DNA from: JBEINZ01 sp040377825
Lineage (GTDB): Bacteria > Pseudomonadota > Alphaproteobacteria > Rhizobiales > Ancalomicrobiaceae
Assembly: GCA_040377825.1 (NCBI GenBank)
Contig: JBEINZ010000031.1
Span: 1 to 18,333, forward strand
Direction of reading: 5' to 3'
DNA length: 18,333 nt
The position numbers and the translations under genes are program-made. Numbering within the stretch: position 1 is the first letter of the stretch; each line of letters begins with the position of its first letter. Positions 8,585 through 14,223 of the stretch are shown in pieces. The notes beneath the pieces are model-generated. The model searched no databases, had not been told where the DNA came from, and worked only from the letters and a program-made list of their open reading frames with translations.

Positions 8585-9684
8585 GAGGCGCGGAACGGAG
8601 TTTGCGCAAGGAGACCGCCATCGCGGTCGAAGATGGCGACGCGCAGCGCGATCTTCGGATCGCCCAGCGTGCGCGCGGCGGTTTCCCATGCGCGTTCGGC
8701 GACGATGGACGCAAGGTCGAGCCCCGCGGTTCGCGCCCGTTCGATGACTTCCATCGCGCTATTCGCCTCACGCGAAGCCGCGACAAGATCGGAATCCGCG
8801 CCAATTTCACTAAGACACGCGGCAAGCCAATCATGATCAACCGTACCGCGTTTGGAGTGCAGGTCCAAGAGCCCCTGGCCGAGCTTGGTCATTTTGGCGA
8901 AGCCGCCGGCAACCGTGATCTTCGCCACCGGATGATCTCGGATGTACTTCAACATACCGCCGACGAAGTCACCCATTTCGATCAATTGCACTTCATCGAG
9001 ACCGTCGAGGGCTTGCACCGCTCGTTCGGATGTCGAGCCGGTGGAACCCGCGACATGGTCGAAGCCCATGGCACGGGCGACGTCGATGCCGCGATGGATC
9101 GAATGGATCCAGGCGGCGCAGGAATAGGGGATCACGATCCCGGTCGTGCCAAGGATCGACAACCCGCCAATAACTCCAAGCCGGCCGTTAAGCGTGCGTT
9201 CGGCCAGTTTCGCGCCGCCGGGGATCGCGATTTCGATCTCGACATCGATCGGTCCATTGAACTCCGCGGCAGCCTCCGCGACCGCATTGCGCATCATTGC
9301 ACGCGGCACTGGGTTGATCGCCGGCTCGCCCGGCGGTATGGGCAGGCCGGGACGGGTCACCCTCCCGACGCCCTCGCCGGCGCGGAATGTGATACCGGTG
9401 CCCGACGCGGTCGGTCGAACGGTGGCGACGACCAGCGCGCCGTGGGTTACGTCTGGGTCGTCTCCGGCATCCTTGACGATGCCGACGCGCGCAAAATCGG
9501 GGCCGATTTCGCTCAACGCCAACGCGAAGCCCGGGCGCTCGCCACCGGGCAAGGTTATGGCAACCGGGTCGGGAAATCGCGCCGTTGCGAGAGCCTCGCA
9601 TGCCGCTCGGACAGCTGCCGTTGCGCAAGCGCCGGTGGTCCAGCCGCGGCGGAGGTTATCTTTTTGGATGTCCGCGTCGCTCAT
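8539..9684 (-). CDS. cbiD: CbiD-type precorrin-5B C-1 methyltransferase
   Basis: CbiD methylates C-1 of the corrin precursor; in the anaerobic route the substrate is cobalt-precorrin-5B. The 381-residue length is normal. The diagnostic N-terminal LRRGWTTGACATAAV begins at residue 11. Further marks are AGEGVGRVTRPGLPIPPGEPAINPVP, which is broken here as AGEGVGRVTRPG and GEPAINPVPR, then LGVIGGLSILGTTGIV and VAGGFAKMTKLGQGLLDLHS. The start at 9684 puts the family motif near the N-terminus and has GAGG four bases before ATG; an in-frame ATG at 9735 would add 17 residues. CbiD is not homologous to CobF, the aerobic enzyme for this step, so its place in a cobG-containing cluster is notable. Confidence 0.93.
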   Translation of the reverse strand: MSDADIQKDNLRRGWTTGACATAAVRAACEALATARFPDPVAITLPGGERPGFALALSEIGPDFARVGIVKDAGDDPDVTHGALVVATVRPTASGTGITFRAGEGVGRVTRPGLPIPPGEPAINPVPRAMMRNAVAEAAAEFNGPIDVEIEIAIPGGAKLAERTLNGRLGVIGGLSILGTTGIVIPYSCAAWIHSIHRGIDVARAMGFDHVAGSTGSTSERAVQALDGLDEVQLIEMGDFVGGMLKYIRDHPVAKITVAGGFAKMTKLGQGLLDLHSKRGTVDHDWLAACLSEIGADSDLVAASREANSAMEVIERARTAGLDLASIVAERAWETAARTLGDPKIALRVAIFDRDGGLLAQTPFRASQDLSSTDGRSRKRR

Positions 9685-9760
9685 CGCGCCTCGCTCACTA
9701 CCGCGTGGAAGTATCAGGCCCCCACGGCGGGTCAAGTAACAGGTCAGGACCCTGGACTCG
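9685..9760. promoter_or_regulatory. Divergent cbiD/cobA intergenic region, possible cbiD promoter
   Basis: These 76 bases separate the divergent cbiD (minus) and cobA (plus) starts, and any local promoter for either gene would lie here. On the minus strand TTGACC (9735 down to 9730) could be a -35 element. Sixteen bases on, TACTTC (9713 down to 9708) is a poor -10, so the call is weak. I see no convincing plus-strand promoter. The gap is too short for a cobalamin riboswitch and holds no recognisable B12 box. Confidence 0.25.
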
Positions 9761-10600
9761 ATGATTGATCACGAGCCCTTTGAGAGCCTCATGCCCGCCT
9801 TCGAGCCGGGCACGGTTTGGCTTGTCGGTGCTGGTCCAGGAGATCCGGCGTTGCTCACGCTTGCCGCACTCGTCGCGCTGCGCAAGGCGGACGTCATCGT
9901 CTATGACGCACTGGTTGGTCACGGCGTCCTCGAACTTGCGGCTCCGACGGCCGCCCTCGAATTCGCCGGTAAGCGCGGCGGCAAGCCGTCGCCTCGACAA
10001 CGCGATATCACAAGCAGGCTCATCGAACTCGCACGGGCAGGCAACCGTGTTTTGCGGCTCAAGGGTGGGGATCCCTTTGTGTTCGGACGGGGCGGCGAGG
10101 AGGCACTTGCTCTCGCCGTCAACGGTATTCGCTTCCGGGTCGTTCCCGGCATCACGTCAGGCCTCGGCGGTTTGGCGGCGGCGGGCATACCGGCGACAAC
10201 ACGAGACACCAATCATGCGGTAACGCTGATGACCGGACACCGGGCGGCCGGCGAAGAAGATGAAGTCGACTGGGCCGCTTTCGCCAAGACCGGCGCCGCC
10301 CTGGTTCTTTACATGGCGATGGCCAATCTCGACGGGATTTCCGAGCAACTTATCGCCGGCGGCATGGCCGGCAATACGGCAGTCGCCGTCATCACGGACG
10401 CGACCACCCCGGCACAACGCGTTCTCGTGACCGAGCTTAACCGAGCGGCCTCGGACGTCGCATCGTCCGGCATGAACGCCCCCGCGATCATTGCAATCGG
10501 TTCCATCGTGGGCTTACGGGACGCGCTAGCGGGACAAGGGATTGAAGTCTCGTCCGACGCTCTTCTATCCGACCGGGTCGCCGAGGATCTCGATCGATGA
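9761..10600 (+). CDS. cobA: Uroporphyrinogen-III C-methyltransferase CobA (SUMT)
   Basis: CobA adds two methyl groups (C-2 and C-7) to uroporphyrinogen III, giving precorrin-2, the first committed step shared by B12 and siroheme synthesis. The 279-residue protein is the stand-alone SUMT form, without the CysG reductase/chelatase domain. Motifs are WLVGAGPGDPALLTL (residues 20-34), LRLKGGDPFVFGRGGEE (around residues 98-114), VVPGITSGLGGLAAAGIP, TLMTGHRA and VLYMAMANL. The start at 9761 gives a 17-residue leader; an in-frame ATG at 9791 (residue 11) is an alternative, and neither has a strong Shine-Dalgarno sequence. The stop overlaps the cobB start in ATGA at 10597-10600. Confidence 0.95.
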   Translation: MIDHEPFESLMPAFEPGTVWLVGAGPGDPALLTLAALVALRKADVIVYDALVGHGVLELAAPTAALEFAGKRGGKPSPRQRDITSRLIELARAGNRVLRLKGGDPFVFGRGGEEALALAVNGIRFRVVPGITSGLGGLAAAGIPATTRDTNHAVTLMTGHRAAGEEDEVDWAAFAKTGAALVLYMAMANLDGISEQLIAGGMAGNTAVAVITDATTPAQRVLVTELNRAASDVASSGMNAPAIIAIGSIVGLRDALAGQGIEVSSDALLSDRVAEDLDR

Positions 10601-11934
10601 GCGCGCGCGGCCTCGTAATCGCCGCGCCGCGCTCGGGCAGCGGCAAGACCACGATCACGCTTGGTCTGCTGCGTGCACTAAGGCGGCGCGGACTTCGGAT
10701 TAGGGGCGCGAAATGTGGGCCGGATTACATCGACCCCGCTTTTCACGCTGCGGCAACAGGTCTGCCGAGTTTCAATCTCGATGCTTGGTCCATGCCTCCC
10801 GATCTGGTCGCGGGTCTCGCGGCGGAGACCGCGGCCGAGGCCGACATCGTGCTCTGCGAAGGACTGATGGGCCTGTTCGACGGCGTTCCGGCTGCAACGG
10901 GCCGATCCGGCTCGACCGCCGATATCGCGGCCTCAACCGGCTGGCCCGTATTGCTGGTGCTTGACGTCGGCGGCCAGTCGCAATCAGCAGCCGCAATCGC
11001 CAAGGGCTGCGCGAGTTACGATCCCCGCATTCACATTGCCGGTGTGATCTTGAACCGTGTCGGCTCGCCCCGGCATCGCAAACTCGCCGGGGAAGCGATC
11101 GAGGCCTTGGGCATACCAGTCGTTGGCAGCGTCCCGCGAAGTGACGCGGTCGTGCTACCCGAACGCCATCTCGGGCTCGTCCAGGCAAACGAGACCGACG
11201 GGCTCATTGAACGTCTCGATCGTATGGCCGATCTTGCCGAGGCCAACCTCGATATCGATCGGATCGTTGCCCTTGCCGGCGATACGGCCTTTCAAGGCAC
11301 CGGCGGCGGCTCCATTGCCGTTCCGCCCCCGGGCAAGCGAATGGCGATCGCGCGCGATCAGGCCTTTAGCTTCCTCTATCCCCACCTCGTCGAAGGATGG
11401 CGTCGCGCGGGGGCAGAACTGATGTTTTTCTCGCCGCTCGCGAACGAAGCGCCGCCGGGAACTGCAGATATCTGCTGGCTGCCGGGCGGCTATCCGGAAC
11501 TACATGCTGGGAGACTTGCCGCGGCCGACGTGTTTCTAGCCGGACTTCGTCGCTTCGCCACTTCGAAGCCGGTTCACGGGGAATGCGGCGGCTACATGGT
11601 GCTTGGTCGGACGCTCACGGACTCGGAAGGAACCGAACACGCGATGGCTGGACTTCTCGATGTCTGCACGAGTTTCGCCACGCGACGCATGCAGCTCGGC
11701 TATAGAGCCGTGACACTCTTGGCCGATGGTCCGCTCGGATCAGCGGGAACGCGCCTCAAGGGGCACGAATTTCATTATGCGACCGTTGTCGGCGGAGATG
11801 GTTCTGACAGCGCCAACAACGCCTTTGCAAAGGTGGACGACGCCTATTCTAGTCCGCCCGTGCTGGGCGGAAGTCGGCGAGGTCTGGTAACCGGATCGTT
11901 TTTTCACGTCATCGCAAGAGATGCATCCGCCTAG
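10597..11934 (+). CDS. cobB: Hydrogenobyrinic acid a,c-diamide synthase CobB
   Basis: CobB amidates the a and c side chains of hydrogenobyrinic acid using glutamine and ATP, producing the CobNST substrate. The 445-residue protein has an N-terminal dethiobiotin-synthetase-like ATPase domain. Its P-loop is APRSGSGKTT, with K17, followed by GAKCGPDYIDPAFH and CEGLMGLFDG. The C-terminal half is a glutamine amidotransferase domain with LPGGYPELHAG, the nucleophile C330 in HGECGGYMVLG, KGHEFHYAT, and H437 in GSFFHVIA. CbiA of the anaerobic pathway is the homologue. The gene closes the B12 block; a strong hairpin follows 23 bases after the stop. Confidence 0.95.
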   Translation: MSARGLVIAAPRSGSGKTTITLGLLRALRRRGLRIRGAKCGPDYIDPAFHAAATGLPSFNLDAWSMPPDLVAGLAAETAAEADIVLCEGLMGLFDGVPAATGRSGSTADIAASTGWPVLLVLDVGGQSQSAAAIAKGCASYDPRIHIAGVILNRVGSPRHRKLAGEAIEALGIPVVGSVPRSDAVVLPERHLGLVQANETDGLIERLDRMADLAEANLDIDRIVALAGDTAFQGTGGGSIAVPPPGKRMAIARDQAFSFLYPHLVEGWRRAGAELMFFSPLANEAPPGTADICWLPGGYPELHAGRLAAADVFLAGLRRFATSKPVHGECGGYMVLGRTLTDSEGTEHAMAGLLDVCTSFATRRMQLGYRAVTLLADGPLGSAGTRLKGHEFHYATVVGGDGSDSANNAFAKVDDAYSSPPVLGGSRRGLVTGSFFHVIARDASA

Positions 11935-11957
11935 ATTTCCGGCGCAAACGAGTTAGA

Positions 11958-11986
11958 CGACGAACGCCGCACGTCGGCGTTCGTCG
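11958..11986. terminator. Perfect 12-bp hairpin between convergent genes, possible two-way terminator
   Basis: Bases 11958-11969 pair perfectly with 11975-11986, giving a 12-bp GC-rich stem with a 5-base loop (11970-11974). It sits between the cobB stop (11934) and the stop of the convergent gene at 12011, the usual place for a shared terminator. Neither side has a real T run: the plus strand continues ATTGCC and the minus strand TCTAACTCG. It may therefore be a weak intrinsic terminator or a 3'-end stabiliser. Confidence 0.55.
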
Positions 11987-12010
11987 ATTGCCATGAGGTA
12001 TACGGTTCAA

Positions 12011-12667
12011 TCAGCGGCGTTCGCCGCGCAAACCAACACGCGGCCGGATGATTATGCGGTTACCGCCGGAAAAGCCTGACGACCTATATCCAGGTCCCAT
12101 GCCTGCGCCGGCAAAGCTGGAACGATACATCGAACCGGTGGCCATTCCGGGTCCAGAACGATAGAGGGGCCGGCCGGTCCAGCCGCCGATGGCATAACCC
12201 GATCGCCCATCCCAGCGACTTGGCCGCCCGGCCCAACCGTTGTTATTCCAACCCCGATAACGATACATTGATCGTCGGTAGCCATAATTTGCGCTTCCAT
12301 AATTGTAGCTATCGAAGGTTGATCCATTGTAATTCGTTTGTCCAAAGAAGTAAAAAAATGGGAAGAACGGAAATACTCCGGGACCTCTATAGTAAAAATT
12401 ATCATCGTAAATAGGGTATGGCTCTGAATACTGATGCGGGGCAGCATTGGACTGGCACGCAGCTGGATTGTAATGGCGGCCAATGCCTGGAGCATTCAAT
12501 CGGTTACAATGAAACCCGTGGACTTTTACAATTGCATTGTAATCATTGGCGATTGCTTTCAATTCTTGGACCGGACCTCCGGGAAGTGCGAAGGCAATCT
12601 CGGGGAGGACGGCGGTAGCAATGCCAAAAGCCGATGCGAGCGCGACGGCTATTCGATGTGTTTTCAT
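12011..12667 (-). CDS. Predicted secreted protein rich in aromatic residues, Gly and Arg, function unknown
   Basis: I do not recognise this 218-residue protein. Residues 1-27 look like a Sec signal peptide: KTHR, a hydrophobic core, then AFA before LPGG, with likely cleavage after A27. The next segment (about 30-75) looks more ordinary and has two cysteines, C54 and C71, that could form a disulfide after export. Residues 97-108 are almost all aromatic (FPFFPFFYFF). From about 110 to the end it is low-complexity and rich in Tyr, Asn, Gly, Ser, Arg and Trp, with a repeated GW-x-GRP element at about 144-148 and 162-166. The tail is basic. The start at 12667 is chosen for the signal peptide and GGAG eight bases upstream; an in-frame ATG at 12742 lacks this support. 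Bases 12241-12420 inside it are only about 38% GC. The gene converges on cobB and is unlikely to belong to the B12 operon. Confidence 0.7.
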   Translation of the reverse strand: MKTHRIAVALASAFGIATAVLPEIAFALPGGPVQELKAIANDYNAIVKVHGFHCNRLNAPGIGRHYNPAACQSNAAPHQYSEPYPIYDDNFYYRGPGVFPFFPFFYFFGQTNYNGSTFDSYNYGSANYGYRRSMYRYRGWNNNGWAGRPSRWDGRSGYAIGGWTGRPLYRSGPGMATGSMYRSSFAGAGMGPGYRSSGFSGGNRIIIRPRVGLRGERR

Positions 12668-12904
12668 GGATTGATCTCCAGCATCTGAGCTCACGAATGC
12701 ATGTCGTCCGCCGGTCGCCGGCAGCGGCGCGCGCTCGATCAATGTGTAGTCAATGCCGGAGGCTATTGGCGGTTCCCGCGATGAGGCAAAGAACGATCGA
12801 GATCTGAATTGCCGAGATGGAGTTTGGTTCTAAAAACATCGATATAAAGAGAACGTGAGCTAAGAATAATGAGCGGCGTTATTTCGGGGTGCGATCAGAA
12901 ATTT

Positions 12905-12918
12905 AGGAAACGTTTTCT
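12905..12918. promoter_or_regulatory. Candidate operator palindrome (LacI-family-like)
   Basis: AGGAAACGTTTTCT is an even palindrome centred on CG, with six of seven base pairs symmetric and a perfect AAACGTTT core. LacI/GalR-family repressors typically bind even palindromes with a central CG. It lies about 200 bases before the glycosyltransferase start, in the gene-free region upstream of an alpha-glucan block, where sugar control would make sense. A short palindrome can occur by chance, so the call is tentative. Confidence 0.3.
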
Positions 12919-13075
12919 TTGCTTACTGAGGACCGAGCAGAAGCGGTGACCAGTCGAGCGGAACCGCGACCAAGAATCCGCGTTGTTGCGACAGGCGGCG
13001 CTCTAAACGGGACAGACTCTAGAGGGCGACCGTTGCGGAAAAAAGCATTTACCGGATCTGAACCCGCCGAGGATC

Positions 13076-13091
13076 CGACGCGTTTGCGTCG
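13076..13091 (+). other. Small hairpin in the glycosyltransferase leader
   Basis: CGACGC at 13076-13081 pairs with GCGTCG at 13086-13091 around a GTTT tetraloop. It ends 13 bases before the GAGGA ribosome binding site (13105-13109), so it would not cover that site. It could shield or stabilise the leader, or be a chance feature in GC-rich DNA. Confidence 0.3.
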
Positions 13092-13116
13092 CAACGGCTC
13101 CACCGAGGATTCAACA

Positions 13117-14223
13117 ATGAAAATCGCACAGATCGCCCCGCTCTATGAAAGCGTGCCCCCGCGTCTTTACGGCGGAACCGAACGCGTGGTCAGTTACCTC
13201 ACCGAGGCCCTTATCGATCTCGGTCATGAGGTTACGCTGTTCGCTAGCGAGGATTCGGTCACCCGTGCCGAGCTCATTCCTTGCGCGAAGACCGCACTGA
13301 GGCTGAACGATAGCGTCCGCGATCCGATCACCTATTATGTATTGATGCTTGAGCGCGTACGCCGGCAGGCGCATCGATTCGACATCATGCATTTTCATAT
13401 TGATGCGCTGCATTTTCCGCTGTTCCGCGACCGGTCGCGGCAAACCGTGACGACGCTGCACGGGCGGCAGGACTTCATTGAAATGTCGATGCTCTACCGC
13501 AGCTTCCCTGAAATGCCCCTCGTGTCGATTTCTCTGTCTCAGCGACAACCTCTGCCGGATGCGAATTTTGTGGGAAATGTTTTGCACGGTCTGCCGATCG
13601 ACCTGCTCAAGCCGACCTATGATCCACGCGGTGGATATCTAGCATTTCTTGGGCGCTTGTCGCCGGAGAAGGGACCTGATCGAGCCATTGCGATCGCGCG
13701 CGCTGTCGGGATGCCGCTCAAGATCGCGGCGAAGATCGATAAGGCCGACGAGCCCTATTTCCGCGCCACGATTGCTCCGCTTCTGGTCGGCGGTGACGTG
13801 GAATTCGTCGGCGAAATCAACGAGAAAAGCAAAGCTAGTTTTCTTGGGGAAGCCAGGGCGTTGCTTTTTCCGATCGAGTGGCCGGAGCCGTTTGGCGTGG
13901 TCATGATCGAAGCGATGGCGTGCGGTACACCAGTTCTCGCCTTCGGCTGCGGATCGGTCCCTGAAATCGTCGACAATGGCGTAACCGGACGGATTGTCTC
14001 ATCGTTCGAGGAAGCAATCGTTGCCCTCGGCGACGTGCTTTGTATGGATCGTCGACGGATCCGTGCCCGTTTCGTTGAACGCTTTTCGGCCAATCGGATG
14101 GCCGAAGACTATCTGAATGTCTATCGCACTGTCATTCAGGATCGCATGATCGAGGCGCCGATCTCCGCTTTGCCACGCATGCCTCAAGTAGGACACCGGC
14201 CGAGGCAGGTTTATGTCGGCTGA
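13117..14223 (+). CDS. GT4-family glycosyltransferase
   Basis: This 368-residue protein has the two-Rossmann GT-B layout of family GT4 retaining transferases. The N-terminal half has the glycine-rich YGGTERVVSYL (residues 18-28) and HFHIDALHFPL; TTLHGRQDF follows. The C-terminal half has YLAFLGRLSPEKGPDRAI, VEFVGEINE, then EPFGVVMIEAMACGTPV, whose E257 and E265 form the EX7E motif, and GSVPEIVDNGVTGRIV. The donor and acceptor cannot be read from the sequence. The ATG at 13117 is chosen because the family fold starts at MKIAQIAPLYE and GAGGA lies seven bases upstream. Its stop lies inside the start of the next gene (11-base overlap), so the two are probably made together. A link to glycogen or another alpha-glucan is inferred from neighbours only. 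Confidence 0.88.
   Translation: MKIAQIAPLYESVPPRLYGGTERVVSYLTEALIDLGHEVTLFASEDSVTRAELIPCAKTALRLNDSVRDPITYYVLMLERVRRQAHRFDIMHFHIDALHFPLFRDRSRQTVTTLHGRQDFIEMSMLYRSFPEMPLVSISLSQRQPLPDANFVGNVLHGLPIDLLKPTYDPRGGYLAFLGRLSPEKGPDRAIAIARAVGMPLKIAAKIDKADEPYFRATIAPLLVGGDVEFVGEINEKSKASFLGEARALLFPIEWPEPFGVVMIEAMACGTPVLAFGCGSVPEIVDNGVTGRIVSSFEEAIVALGDVLCMDRRRIRARFVERFSANRMAEDYLNVYRTVIQDRMIEAPISALPRMPQVGHRPRQVYVG

Larger units (their letters stand above)
12668..13116. other. Gene-free divergent region upstream of the carbohydrate block
   Basis: These 449 bases separate the start of the secreted-protein gene (minus) from the glycosyltransferase start (plus), so they should hold the promoters of both. I see a LacI-operator-like palindrome at 12905-12918 and a small hairpin at 13076-13091. 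AT-rich spots such as ATATAAAG near 12840-12848 could act as -10 elements, but none has a well-placed -35 partner. The glycosyltransferase frame is open back to 12919, but that stretch lacks family similarity and is treated as leader. Confidence 0.5.

Noticed and set aside
9685..9760. Cobalamin riboswitch before cobA or cbiD
   Set aside because: The gap is only 76 bases, too short for the aptamer, and no B12-box-like sequence was seen here or in other intergenic gaps. A riboswitch may lie upstream of cobN, outside the window.
8602..9768. Plus-strand open frame of 388 codons antisense to cbiD
   Set aside because: Long antisense frames are common in high-GC genes. The cbiD frame carries strong family motifs; this one has none and is a composition shadow.
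12434..12688. Plus-strand small open frame opposite the secreted-protein gene
   Set aside because: It lacks a convincing ribosome binding site, and the minus frame has a clear signal peptide and GGAG site.
12919..13116. Possible 66-residue N-terminal extension of the glycosyltransferase
   Set aside because: The frame is open, but the GT4 fold begins at the ATG at 13117, which has its own GAGGA site. The extension is Arg-rich with no family match.
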